Source: Lepidonotus clava (Eukaryota; Annelida; Polychaeta; Phyllodocida; Polynoidae). From it: DNA of 64,000 bases. Under the pieces are notes generated by a model that was not told where the DNA came from, ran no database searches, and saw only the letters and a list, made by a program, of their open reading frames with translations. A program made the translations under genes and the position numbers. Location: contig OW387148.1 of assembly GCA_936440205.1 (NCBI GenBank), positions 14,439,961 to 14,503,960 of the forward strand, in the 5' to 3' direction. Position 1 is the first letter of the stretch. The number at the start of each line of letters is the position of its first letter. This document shows, piece after piece, positions 1 to 12,695 of the stretch.

Positions 1-1760
1 GGATTAGGCTATTTTTTGTGTTTTTTCTTTCGTTTTGCACCTGGAATTCAACGTACTCCGAAAACTATCAATGCCTCATTTAAAAGTTACCAGTATGCCC
101 AGGCAATTATGTTAAGATTTAATTTTATCTATGTAAAAGTTTGAATGCGAAAAAATATCATAGTATACATAAAACAACAATTTTGTCATATTCCCCTGTT
201 CATACGACTTTAGAATCCCTTAGTGAGTGAAACGTCTTATACATGTATGAGTGTACCTTAAAAATTCTGATTTAAACGTTTATCTTTGGCCGTTTCCCCA
301 CCTGTGTATCTCATCAATCAGTATTGGCGTAGCCTCGGGACCTTTACCTCTTTACCCACCCACACAGCACACCTTCTCATTCCTTCTCACCCCACACAGA
401 GGCATACAAGAAATTAGCAGGGAACGTAACCGGCAGTTCTTCTCTCATTGACGTTGATAAGTTGATCTCAAAATATGATCTTATATGAATTCTATTGTGA
501 CGTTTAATTTCTATTGCTGCAGAATTGGAAAAAAATTTCTTTTTCCTTTTTTTTTTAATTGTTACACCCCCTCCCCTCCACCCCTCCCCTCTACCCTCCT
601 ATATTACCATTAGTTAAAAACGAGCCCCCCACCCAGAGGCACACCGGTCCTTCTCACCTGCCCCGTCCCCTGTCCCACCTAAATGATCAGGTGCCTCTCC
701 CCCTCTCTCCCCAAGTGTTACCTGGGCCCACCTGAGGCTGGCCTCCCCTGTAGGAGGGGGGCTTTAGTATTGCGTCACCATGGCAATGTCTTCACACGTC
801 CACCCCCTGCCCCTAACCCCCAGGCCCTACTGGTCAGTGTCTACGGGCCTACTGCCCCTGTACCCCCCGGGACAAGGGGCTGAAATCACGGTCTTCTTTG
901 GCCACTGTTCTAATAGGCAATCTGTCACTGTGAATTAGGGCTGAAGTGAAAAAGTCAACCCAATACTCATTGCTTACACGTAGTGGATGGGACTACAATG
1001 ACAACCTGACCAAGGTGAACTGAATAACCCCAAGTTCTTAGAGTCATATTGTATATTTCTTATCAAGGGTATTACATGTGGCTCTTCTTTAAATCTACCC
1101 ATTTTTGATACAAGATGACAGATGATTTCTTATTAAATTCATCATCATCATCAACTTTCCCCAACACCAAAATAAAAGAATGGTGAAAACTGAGAAAGGA
1201 GACTGTAGCTCACTACATATATACATATATATTGCCTTTGGTAATATCAACGAGAGAACAAATCTGTTGTCGCTGCATACATGCATGGTAATCATGGACT
1301 TCGCTGTTAAAAATGTTTTGTTTTGGGTGATTGATTTATGTTACAGATGTACAATAATTGCCATGGGAATGGACATTAACATTATTTTATGAGCAATGTC
1401 TCTAATTTACTGTCGGCATATATGGCAAAAACCAAACAACAGTAAACATTATGTGTGAAACTTTACATTGTAATTAGCATCGATGTAATGATAACTCATT
1501 GATTGAGTTGGTGGGGGGCATTTCAGACAGCATTATTAATGTAGCAATTATTACATTTTAGTCTGATGGATTCTGCTTTTGATTTTTCATACGATATCAC
1601 AAGTTTAAGGTGCAGGTATGTATGTAAGTTGTATTTATATAATTATGTCTGTATATCTGATTATTTGAAATAAAGTTAATCACACCAAACCCGACTCCAG
1701 CAGTATGTTGGACGATGTTGTTTTTATTGGACAGTTATTGGGCGTTATATGAATATACAA

Positions 1761-1960
1761 TTATATGTATGCATGTATGTGCATACATGCATTCACATTA
1801 TGTATGAATGTATTTGAAAATATGTTTATGTTTGTATGTATGTACGTCAGTCCATAGATATGAATGTATGTATGAATGTATTTATGTATGGATGAATATG
1901 CATGGCTATACGTATATTCATAAATGTATAAATGTATGGATTCTGGGTCTACATGTGCAT
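1761..1960. repeat. Degenerate ATGT/GTAT tetranucleotide tract
   Basis: Imperfect TATG/GTAT units dominate this stretch and create open frames rich in Tyr, His and Ile on both strands. There is no sign of selection for protein. Confidence 0.85.
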
Positions 1961-3499
1961 GTGTGGACAGGCTCAGGTGGTTCACACAGGTGTAGGTTGT
2001 CGTTCACACAGGTGTGGATGTTGGACCGGAGGGTTTTCACACGTTAACTTGTCCACGAGGCCATCCGCCCATAAATCACAGCACACCACCTGAGGGCAGG
2101 TAGGGGGGGACTCTGATAGGGGGTATGGAGAGGTATGTTGGCAGGGCTTTGGGGGTGAAGGTATAGGGTTGGGTACGGAAGGAAGGAAGTTAGAGAAGTT
2201 TATGGAAATAGGTGTTAGTCCAAGGTGGTGTGTTTGAAACAAAATATGTCCAACCAGAATCAATAATTATGGGATAATTCCTGCAATACAAAGTCTTAAG
2301 GCAAGGATAAAAAATTACTGTAGTTTTATGTACAAAAAACGGCAGGAGGCTTAATGTCTTACTATCAGTGCAAGAAACGCAATGCATGTAGCAGATACTT
2401 GAAGCAATTGACAGATGACAACAAATCAAACATTGCACGGATGTATGCTGGCACTTACTTGTGTATTGAGCTAAACACAAGAGAGGCCAAGGGAAACGAG
2501 TCGATTTATTATGTTTTGGTATGAATTCTGAGGTAGATTAGTCCCTTTTCTTAGACTTGGAGCCATAAGATCCTCCCCTACCCCCACCCCTGACACCCCC
2601 TGTGCACGCTAGCCCTCTGACGACGCTCACCCCTCGAGCAGCTCGCGGCCATCTGGAGACTGTCCCCGGGAAGAGAAACTCACTCAGCTCCTACAGAGAA
2701 CCTCCAGGTTCCCGCCATTCCCCGTCCGCGTCTTTGCAAACAGTGGACGACCAAACACAATATTTTCTTATAGGACCGAAGGAGGGGTGTGTGGGTCAGG
2801 GGACCTAGGTTGACAGGTATGGAGGGTGAGGGAGTAGGAATATATACATGTATATATGTGTTAGCATGGGTACTCGGGTCTCAGGGATTCCTGCATTCCA
2901 CTAGTCCATTTTTACTGAGCTGCACATGTTTATATTACATTAATCGATATGTATCATACATACCTGATGGAATTGAATTCTCCCTGTGATTAGATAAAGT
3001 GAGGTTATCTTTGACAATGATAGTAACCAATCGTTTCGAATTGTGATCCACAAGATGTCATTGGAGTGTCAGGGGTGTTGTCACTCCATGTAGCAATATG
3101 AGCTTGGATTATCTAAGTGGCTAAGAGGAAAAAAGTATAACCACATGATATGTGTTATCTTGGTCTAGACCCCTAAGAATGACCATTTATATCATTCTGA
3201 TTGTTGGACAAATGAAAACAACTTCTGGGTAGATTTTATTGAGGTTCTATTTGGTCTTTACTGGAATCTTGTGTAGTTGTTTTCATCTTCAGCCATTCAT
3301 CCTGCATGGCACCTCAATGTCAACTTCGAGGCCAATTCTGAGTTCTGTGCTAATAATGTTAGAGAATATGGTATTTATGACCTTAATAAGAGGGATGTTA
3401 ATATCAATTGGCAATTTGGGATTCGGTCGCTTAGTCCAGGCATCAATGAGGCTTAACTGCTCGGCTTAAACAGGCATTTCATGGACACCCTGGCTCATC

Positions 3500-3920
3500 A
3501 ATATTCCACCTGCATGTGGCCGCTTATTTGCATAATCCAGACCCCTCCCCCTCGCCGTGAAAAGCAGACGACAAAGTCGCCCAGTAATAACCAGCTCCAA
3601 ACGCCTACACCCAGCGCAAACGCCGACCCTCGTTTGTGTCGATGTCTCTCATTGGCCTCTCAATATCCTGTGGAACTTCCGGCGCGACGATCCTTCATCA
3701 TTTAGCTAAAAGTCGGCTGCTTTGTTGCCTGGAAAACGAGATGCAAATATTGCGCCCGGGAGGGCGGGGTGGGCGGAGGGAAGGCTCATATCCCTGCTAA
3801 TAAGTGTCAAAAGCTGTGGTAATATTGATATAAGCCTATTGAAGGAGGTCGAAACACGGTCCCAACACCGTGAAAGGGGGGCTTAATCGCCCCGTTGATT
3901 CGGACGGCATGGCGGACGCT
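3500..3920. promoter_or_regulatory. Candidate enhancer: two POU octamers, SOX and OTX-type sites
   Basis: ATTTGCAT is at 3526-3533, overlapping TAATCC (OTX/bicoid type) at 3533-3538. CTTTGTT (SOX type) is at 3720-3726 and ATGCAAAT at 3741-3748. CAGACGACA is at 3565-3573. SoxB and POU factors act with Zic in neural ectoderm, so the combination is plausible for a Zic enhancer. Conservation would be needed to confirm it. Confidence 0.3.
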
Positions 3921-4403
3921 GGCGGAAACAGCCGAAGATAAATGAGAGTGATTGTGTGGGAGGTGGGCAGGGGGCGCTGATTAACTCACGGGGGCGGCCG
4001 TTACACAACGACCAGGGGTCGAGATTGGTCCTGGTCGGGCTCAACAATGGGTGGTTAAACAGAGGGGCACGTGCCCCAAGCATGATTCTACATAAAAAGT
4101 GACAAATCAAATTTTGATTCTCCATTTTTTGTCCAAAACAATGCTTCCAGCTAATTGTTTTACATAATAAAACGCATGACACGATCCTCAGTAGTTGTCC
4201 CAGTCATAATGATTTACGATTCCCTGATTATCTATCCATCTAAAGTTTTTTTGCGGAGGAGTTGGGGGGGGGGGGAGATCATATGCTATATTTATAATAC
4301 GTGTACACGTATGTCCGTGCATGTATGTTAACATTTAGATATCAGATCAAACATGTGTACGTGTGCAGGTGCATTGGGTGTGGGGTGTGGGGTGTGTAGT
4401 GTG

Positions 4404-4405
<2 letters not shown>

Positions 4406-4477
<72 letters not shown>

Positions 4478-4508
4478 GCGTGTGTGTGTGTGTGTGCGTG
4501 TGAGTGTG
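4406..4508. repeat. (GT)n microsatellite
   Basis: There are 67 bp of pure GT dinucleotides (4406-4472), then an interrupted tract to 4508. GT-rich sequence also precedes it from 4378. Confidence 0.99.
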
Positions 4509-4916
4509 ATATAAAGCCAACTTATAATTTGCTATATCACTTAATGATAAAAGATCACTTATGTTCAAAATTCAATAAATTAATATATCTCACAGCTTAT
4601 TATTGTAGAAAGGCCTTTAGGATCAAAACAATGCCATAGATACACACTATCTAAATATGATATTATAAAAACGGATTATTGCATTTTGCCATGTACACCC
4701 TTGTACACGCCAAATCTGTTTGAGTGTGTTGGTAGCACTGCTATCTGACTGAGGATTAAATACGTCTTATTTTGAGTGCGGCAGATAAGGAAAAGTGCGT
4801 TCAATTTGAACCAGAATAACGTGTCTCCCTGGTAAAAAAAAACATGTAAAAAAAATCTGTAAACTTTGGTGTATGTATATTTAATCCTATTTCAAAATCC
4901 TACTTCATATCATCTG

Positions 4917-4960
4917 GCCCAGATTGGCCTCAGTAAAAGCCCAGATTGGCCTCAGTAAAA
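4917..4960. repeat. 22-bp tandem duplication
   Basis: A 22-bp unit starting GCCCAGATTGGCCTCAG is present twice head to tail (4917-4938 and 4939-4960), without change. Confidence 0.95.
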
Positions 4961-6036
4961 CGCGGTCATCGATTAGTTTGGCTTGGTGGACCGACTTCCG
5001 GCAGAAGCTGCGCACGGGCTGTTTGCTTGGAGTGGTTCTGCGCATCGGGGGGTCCAGGCTGGGAGTGGGTCAAGGGGAAGGAGGAGGGGCGTGCTAACCA
5101 CCAAACCAGTTACAAAGGTCGTGTATCAGCCCGGCCTCCAGCCGCGCTCCGTATATTATAGGGAGGGCGTGTAGTGCTCTAGACACTGCCAGATCCTTGT
5201 ATTATCGCCCACTCATGATATCAGCCTTTTGTAAATATTATTAGTCTCTATCAAAAAAGGGAATCCAAGCATACTCATAAACAAGATGGGGGTCTAATAT
5301 CTGACAATGCAACGATGAGGATATCACTTCGGTCTATATGTGCCCTTTTTTCCTATTGTTTTTTTTTTTAATTTGAATAGAAATAATCAATAATAATCCT
5401 CTATTCGGTTGCTATCTGATTATATTCTTCGGAAAGATTACTGTTCAATTGAATAAGACAGAAAAAAGATAAAGACATATATTTCTGCTCTATATATTTT
5501 AATAATAATCAGAACTCACTTTGAACCATAACATCACTCATTCTTCGATTCAATAAAAGACATACAATCTTTCACAACAGGTCGACTATAATCAGGATGG
5601 TTGAATACAAATGTCTGTTGTACACACATCAGCATCAGCAAACCTCTCACGTCCAATCTACACCACCAAAAACATCACTTCTCTTTTGGAAACGCCTAGC
5701 TTAGAGTATAACTGGCACTATTACTAGAACATCTTCTTACTTGCAAGGTAATAATAATCCATTGTGAAATCTTACAAAACGTCCCTTGGAAACTAAGGAG
5801 ATGATAAAATTGTTGTAGCATGTCCATTGATGAAATGTCTTGGTTTTGGATGAGATTTGTTTTGATAATGTACACATTGTGAAGAAAAATTGTAGAGCAT
5901 TAGATGAAGCTTATCATCATAAATAATTATGATCCAATTAACGAGGTACATTTGGCATGAACATGATTCTTTAATGCTAATACATCATTTCCTCTTTCAT
6001 ATACAGGACGGAGCTGTTAGGTGATCTGGTTCCGGG

Positions 6037-6110
6037 CCAATCACTTGGCCAAAGTCACGTGATTTGCTTTCAACCAATCACAGCGCTGACACGTGATAGT
6101 TTTCACCAAT
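6037..6110. promoter_or_regulatory. Alternating CCAAT-box / CACGTG E-box array
   Basis: CCAAT occurs at 6037, 6074 and 6106, all on the plus strand and mostly as CCAATCAC. Between them lie CACGTG palindromes at 6056-6061 and 6090-6095. Five sites in 74 bp alternate NF-Y-type and bHLH-type motifs. No transcript is identifiable, and the array sits about 0.5 kb beyond the inferred Zic 3' end. A promoter or enhancer role is inferred. Confidence 0.4.
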
Positions 6111-6579
6111 CACACTTAGACATAAATGAATTTTAAAACTTCATAGGAACTTGTATAATAAAGCAGCGTCTGGGTTACCCGACTATGTTATCATAAACGT
6201 TCTCATTGCTTAAAAGTCGTTCAATGTAATTATTTTACAACTTATATGATTAAAGAATCGCACTCTGATATTCTGGAGTTTTCGACTAGATTCACTCCTC
6301 AACTCCACCGTCGAAGAAGTCATTTTGGCAAGAACGCCAGCAAACACAATGTTTTAACTAGTCACTTATAAGAAAAACACAATTTGTCTGTTGTGAGCAA
6401 ATATTGTGATCATTAATTAAGGTATTAACATTGCAGTTCGTACGGAAACATGCGTGAACTTGTGAGCTCCGCAGCAACTTAACTTATTATAGACTGTACA
6501 GGACGAAGGGTTACTATTCCCTCCATAAATCAGGAATTCAGGTTTATATTGATCTTAATGTTGTATAAATAATGGGAAT

Positions 6580-7332
6580 AGAAAATCCTCCTGTCTTTTA
6601 TTGATGTTAGACGACGTGTTCTGTCGCTGAACATTTTGGCGTGCAGAATCTGGGTCGATCGGTCGGTGGCCAACCCCATCGACGGTCTGGTATGCATTAA
6701 GGATGAGGTGGCGATTAACCGATCGATCGGTGGGTTACCAGACCGCCTTTTGTCTCTGTGTATTTGCTGTTTCTAGACTCACGTGACCGAAGAGTTCCAG
6801 ATAATACTTTGGGCCTTGTTGGCAAAAGTAAACACTGCAAGCTTAGAGTCTAAAGTAGAGACAGGTCCCTCTTTATACTATGCTGCCATTTCAACATCAG
6901 ATTAAAATACAGCGATCTGTGTACGCTTGAACTGTCTGTTTCATATTGTCTGTAGAACACCGTCAGGGGTGTTCACCATGAAACCTCTGCCGACTCGTAG
7001 TCCGCCAAAAGGCCGCCAGAGGGCCTTGATGTCACGAGTGTTCATGAAGCAAGGATCACGTGGTGCAAGCCCTACTTCCTGTCACGTGGTCAGCTGCGCG
7101 CGCAGGAGGGCGGGCGACGCGTGCCTGCGCACCCGACCTGACGCGCGCGCGCTGACCGCTACTTCCATCCACATCACGTGATGTCGGGACTGACCGGAAC
7201 CGGAAGAAGACGACGATCTATCCGACCTCTCCGTCGACGATGGCGCCCCGGCCGTTCTAACCGGAAGCAACGCCGGCGACTCACTTTCCATGGCGACCTA
7301 CTACCCCCTTATTGCTGGTAGTGGTCAGGTAG
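6580..7332 (-). other. Probable Zic 3' UTR
   Basis: This is the sequence downstream of the Zic stop on the minus strand. The first canonical AATAAA in that direction is at 6602-6597, which would give a 3' UTR of about 0.75 kb. The region nearest the stop is GC-rich and carries three CACGTG hexamers (about 7055, 7084 and 7175) plus a CTCF-like motif at 7013-7024. The poly(A) site is inferred from the hexamer alone. Longer 3' ends are possible. Confidence 0.45.
6597..6602 (-). terminator. Candidate Zic polyadenylation signal AATAAA
   Basis: The plus strand reads TTTATT, which is AATAAA on the gene strand, about 730 nt beyond the stop codon. It is the only canonical hexamer I saw between the stop and 6.0 kb in that orientation. 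No clear GU-rich element follows, so support is modest. Confidence 0.35.
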
Positions 7333-8006
7333 TCAGTACTGAGCGATGGCCGCGTGGTGCAGCGTGGGCACGTGGTGGTGCGGGTGGTGGTGGCCGAGCC
7401 CGCTGATCGGGGAGTGTTCTGTGGAGGGCGGGGTGGGCATGCCCCCCGCGCTCTGACACACGTACCACTCGCTCAGGTTGGTCGCCGGGTGAGTCGCCGT
7501 CGGCGCCAGCGTCGGCGGCGGAAGTGACGTCGTGTGCGAATGTAGACTGAGCGACGACGACGTCGTTGTCGAGGAGGACGACGACGACGTGTGGTGGTGT
7601 CCCGTCGTCGTATTTCCGGTTCCGCTGCTTCCGTTGATGACTGAGGGTGTGGGTTCCCGCGCGTGCGGCGCCGACGACGACGACGTGCCGGTGGACGTGC
7701 TCGTGTTGCGGTCGGGTGTGGGCGCCGGACTGGGCTCGGGCGACGACGGGTTCGAGTTGTCCTCGAAGCTGGTGTTGTGGCCGTCGCGCCTGTCCGGGCT
7801 CTCGTCACCCCCCTCGCCCGGCGACTTGCAGTGCACCTTCATGTGTTTGCGAAGCGACGACGGATGTGTGTAGCTCTTGTCGCAGCCGCGCACGCGACAG
7901 TTGTAGGGCTTGTCCGACGTGTGCACGTGAGAGTGCTTCTTGCGGTCGGAGCTGTTGGCGAATCTCCGGTCACACCCGTCGAATTCGCATTTGAATGGTT
8001 TTTCAC
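7333..8006 (-). CDS. Zic: Zic coding exon 2: zinc fingers 4-5 and C-terminal domain
   Basis: This exon encodes the rest of Gly310 and residues 311-533. Finger 4 uses C316, C321, H334, H338 and reads KKHSHVH, where vertebrate ZICs have KKHMHVH. Finger 5 uses C346, C351, H364, H368 with the C-x4-C spacing NCRVRGC. Vertebrate ZIC1-3 have a shorter C-x2-C here, so this is the ancestral or invertebrate form. After HMKVH comes a low-complexity Ser/Thr/Pro/His tail, with Ser/Thr runs around 411-421 and 449-460. The conserved [18 protein letters not shown] block is at 487-504 and a His-rich end at 515-527. Vertebrate ZICs end at or near NEWYV, so this protein has a longer C-terminus. The frame closes at TGA with no second coding intron. 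Poly-Ser is encoded largely by GAC-rich antisense triplets, which explains long open frames on the other strand. Confidence 0.97.
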
Positions 8007-11000
8007 CTGGAAAATACAAAAATGCATAAATCGTTAATTTATTGGTCGATGGAAACGGTGTTGGCAGTAATATATCAATATGGAAAGCTACATAGTGTTA
8101 CAAAATGACAAGCATTGCAAATAACATGTTGTTTATTTATAAAACGTTCGCCCTTGTTCGTTCTATTTTCAGGCTTTTAAACATTTTTCTGACGGTAGAA
8201 CGAGTCCGAGGAGTTGACCCTGTTTACTCCCCCGATCGTTAAGAGCACAATCTGACCCTTTAGATGCAATTGCACCCAGTGTAATTCCCAGAGGGGGAAA
8301 ACCAACAATAATAGACTCCCCCCCCCCCCCCTCCCTTTCCCGTCCTACTCCCGGCCGTGGTGGCCCCTGTCCCGGCCGGCCCGGTCTGCTCACTGGCCGG
8401 GGTGAGGCCTGAAGGAGGGGAGTGCTTGTTGAACTCTACCACTCACCCCCGCCCCCTCTCACCCCGCCCCCACTCCGACCTACAACAGCATTGGGCGGGC
8501 GCGCCCACCGTGAGAATATTAGTCCCCAGTGCACCTCATTAAGGCGGATTATCATAGACCTGTTCCCACCTGCACTCCTTCATCATTAACCTCTAGTCCC
8601 CCCAGGTCGCCCCTCCTCTCCCTCTACTCTAAACCCTAAATGGTAGAACTGGAGCTAAGAGGTTAGGCTGTGTTATATTGGTTTACCAAAACAGAACTGC
8701 CGTATCGGCTTTTGACTTAGAAGATTATAGATGGATTTTTAGGCTCATTTATGATTTCTTTCTGTTATTATTTTAGGTCGGGAATTAAGAGTTAAGTGTG
8801 ACTTCAGGTGCCTACACCAATACCCCCAGCTGCTATTTCCTTCCTCCTGTATTGTAACCCCACCCACTCTTCAAACTCTCCACCTTCTACATTGTCTCCT
8901 CAGACCGTCGGTCCCTTCCCATTCAAACTCCACTCCACCGACTGCAGCTCGCCGCTGTTTATATCCCTATCCATCTTCGTTAAGGATATCGCCCATATCA
9001 TCAGCCCTCAGACATGGCCACGGTGACACTAGGCACCTGTTCCCCACACCTCAGATGAGGTATCCTTTAATATTGAGGTCAAGCATAAACGGAGTTAGGG
9101 AGAGCCTAGAAGTTATTATTATACCTTAATTTTCCTTTGTGGAGTAGAACCAGAAAAGAATAGGTTAGTTTCATTAGTGGTGTCTAGGTAGCACCCTAGG
9201 GGGCGCGCCGTGCTCTGCGGCAACCGGAAATGGGTCGGCGTGCGCCTGCGTGCTGCAGTGACAGGCTAATGTCGGCATGTATGGACACGTAATTGTTGTG
9301 GGACTAACGGTAATGAAACTATATTAAATGTGTGGGGATATTAAATCAGGGAGATAATAGAGAATACCCAAATAGAGCAGCATTTGGTCACGCAAACCAC
9401 GAAGAATGCAGGTTAACAACACATGTCAACACCGTCATTTTAGGCTAATGAATGCGTCGGTTAATTAACTTCTGGACAGATCAGGCAATATTCGAGCCCT
9501 TTACTCTCAACGTTGATGCATCGATGCGTTACAGGCCCTACAATTGGAGGATCTAGGATAGTTATGTCTTAAAATAACAAGGCTATATGATAAATCATAT
9601 GGGTATATTCTCTGAGGTAGAGAAATCAGCACCTGAGCTTTCCACGTGAAACGTTGACCTCTGATCCCAACACTGAGGCCTAGAAAGCCAACTCGGTAAG
9701 TAACATTTGGCCGTCAGTCGTCGGGGGCTAACCTTTCCCCCTCTCAGGGCGCATGCGTCCCGGGTCTGGGAGGGCTCCTGGCCTGTCAGGTCCAGGTGTG
9801 CGGGTCACGTGACCGGCCCACAGGTTAACACTAATCAGGTCGGACAGGCAGAAGGCCGGGAGGGGGCGCCACTCACCCCCGACTACCAATTAGACCCGAC
9901 CCAACACCACTGCCGGGCGGGCCTTAATCAATAAATGACCGGTCATAACAACGGCCCGCTCCCGGCCACCAGATTGGGCTCGATTTGGTGAAAAATCGAA
10001 GGACGGAGCACAAAGGACTGAGGGTCTCGGGGAAAGATACTTCGGGCGGCGGAGACCCAGCCCATGTGACATCTGAAATTGAGTGTACAAAAGGGAATAA
10101 AACGCTGAGCACTTTGGGTAACCCGATAGCGTTAGTGTGTGGTGGGGCCGTGCTTTAAGACTTTTAAATTTCCACCCTTGGAAGCGTCTGTTTCACCACC
10201 CAAGGGGGGGGGGGCAATTCACTACTGATGTAGATCTACTTCTGCCTGCTATGTATTGAATGGTGCCTACCTTCTGATATTTGGGGGAAATAAATGTGTT
10301 TGGAAATACAATATTTTCCCCCACCTAAACACCCGGCCCGTGCGGGTTGATGACAAAATTGGTCTGCTATTGTGTGGCAGTGTGCGTGCGCCGCACAACA
10401 CGTGACTCCTCATAATGGCGCGCAGGGTAAATGTTTTAATGAGCAGACGAGATTTGGACAATCAGGGAAAATGGCGGCTTGTCGTGTTGGTGCTACGTCA
10501 TCACAGGGGGCCGGGGCTCATAACGAGCCAGATTGAGAGAGGGAATAAATAGATAAATGGAGGTCAACAACCCCGCTCCCCAACGGCTGCGGTGGGAGAG
10601 TTGTGGGGGACACCACTGGCTCATACATCAAGTTAAAACGGGGCTCACTGTTTACGACCAAAAACAAGGCCCTTTAATTTGGGAACTGAGCCCAGTGAAG
10701 GGAGACAATTTAAACTCATCCAATCTCCAGGAATGGACCATTGTAATAGAAAAATAATATGTAATAAAAGAGAGTGAGTTTAGGGAACTAATTTCATTCA
10801 GCTTTAATTCAGCCTGTATGAGTCAGATTGAGCATTTTAAGTATGATTTCTCCGAAATCCAACTCCATAATACGCTGTCTCCATATGAACACGCCAATAC
10901 TGAAGTGAATATTTCAGGGTCAAGGGGGAGTATCTTTGGCTTTTATGTTGACGGCTCACAACGACTGGGAGAACATATTTGAGGCCAGTCAGCACCTTTT

Positions 11001-12653
11001 AGGCCGAGCCTCTCGGGTTACAGAGGGGACAGCTATTGTTGGGATCTAATCACGTTTAATGTGTCCGCTCCGATAACTGGCCGGGCAGACCAATTTGTCC
11101 TGGTTTGGCCGCTTATGTAACCCTGTGTCCTGTTCTTTTTCCCCTGTCCAGGCCCATGGGGACGGTCGGAGGTGAGGGGTTAAGTTAGGAGGCCGTGGGT
11201 CGTGGGTTAGAGGGCCGTGGGGGTGAAAAGGTGCGTGTTGTAATCTGCTGTCATCAGCGCACGCTGCTCGACACGTCTCGTCCCAACTCTCGTGTTCTCT
11301 CGTCACCGTCGAGATAACAAAACACGGGGCACCCCCTGGTGGTCGAGATTGGAGCTACTTTGGCCGAGACCCCCATTGAAAGGGCTAGTTTAGATCCGTA
11401 TACGATCTCACTCAAATGAGTCCGTTTAGGGGTCCATTTAGGGACTAGCTGTGACTTCCCAATAGCCTAGCCCGCCATTATTCCTTTAATAAATTTCTCC
11501 AGCCAAATAACCTGACTACCACAGCAATAAAAACCTACCTGCATATTATCACACCTCTGCCTAACCGCCAAGTGAAAACCAGCTTCTTCTCTAGACAGCC
11601 CAAAGCTATACCACAACTTAAGGTGACTTATTACAATTATTTTTCTAGTTTTCTCATTTTTTCCCTCGAGTTAATTTCAGTGTAGGGAAGGTTCAAAAAG
11701 AGGAGGGAATCCGCCGTAGGTGTCGACTAGCACTTTTCTGGCTGGGGAGCAGTACTCTGATTCGGGTATTTGTCACCTTTAGCGGCCCTCCGATCTATCA
11801 GGACGCACACCTGCACACCTACACCCATCTATCCTTGTCAAGGTCGCCATAAATTCACCCAACAGCCTATTTACGGGCGGACGGCCGGCGGAGGGGAGAG
11901 GGCCCAGCGCAGGAGTATGGGTAGATAAAAGAGTCCAAAAAACGAAGAAGGGAATGGAAAATACACAGTAAAGCGCGTACAGAAGACGTTAGGGAAAGCG
12001 GAATGACGTCTTCACGGAAAAGAATAATAACAGACAATAAAAAGTGAAGGGCAACATTGTGTTGTAGAACTATTTCTATTTACGTGCCTATCAGTATAGG
12101 CCGTGACTAGGGCTTGGGTCATTAATAGGCTGCAGAGACCTTCCTCTTGGGGCGTTTAGTTCATCTCCGACCAGGATGAGGTCCTTCATAGCTGGGGGCA
12201 GGTACAGGGCTGGGTGGTGGGTGGAGTGATGTACTGCCTGCCCCAGGTACTAGTCACTAAAACTACTTGTGGTCGGGAAGGTGTCGGGGTAGATGGGTAA
12301 AGCAAAGGTAATGAAATGTGGCCCCTCAGCTCTCACCCAATTACTGGCCTGGGGAAGGAAAGGCTGGTTTCTTTTCTGTGTGCTAAAACTGTAGGCTTTG
12401 GCGATGTGCAGTGTCAAAGGAATGGATGAGTTGGAGGGGGGAGGGGGTACGCACAAGGAGGGGTTGTGTGGGGCGTTGTGTATCTCAGGCGGACGTTCTT
12501 AAACAGGTAATATCTGGGCGCTAATTCCTCCCAAATGAGTGTCGGGGTGAGGAGAAGTCAGCTGGTCCGTGTTCTGGTGGGCGCTGGCTGCGGGGCACAG
12601 TACGGCCTCACCTGGCCTCCTTTGATGTGCCCGACCAGGTAGGGGCATACCAG

Positions 12654-12695
12654 TCTACTGTACGCACCGCGCTGTCTACTGTACGCACCGTGCTG
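12654..12695. repeat. 21-bp tandem duplication, one mismatch
   Basis: TCTACTGTACGCACCG starts each of two adjacent 21-bp units. A third, diverged unit follows to about 12718. It is intronic. Confidence 0.85.

Larger units (their letters stand above)
1..6036. other. Non-coding flank downstream of Zic
   Basis: No gene is supported on either strand. Contents are C-rich low-complexity patches (540-880), the ATGT tract, the GT microsatellite, the 22-bp duplication and the SOX/POU-site island near 3.5-3.9 kb. AT-rich unique sequence fills 5.2-6.0 kb. Confidence 0.7.

Noticed and set aside
7473-8037. Open frames overlapping Zic exon 2 in other frames
   Set aside because: They are shadows of the Ser/Thr-rich tail, rich in Arg or Val/Asp, with no independent support.
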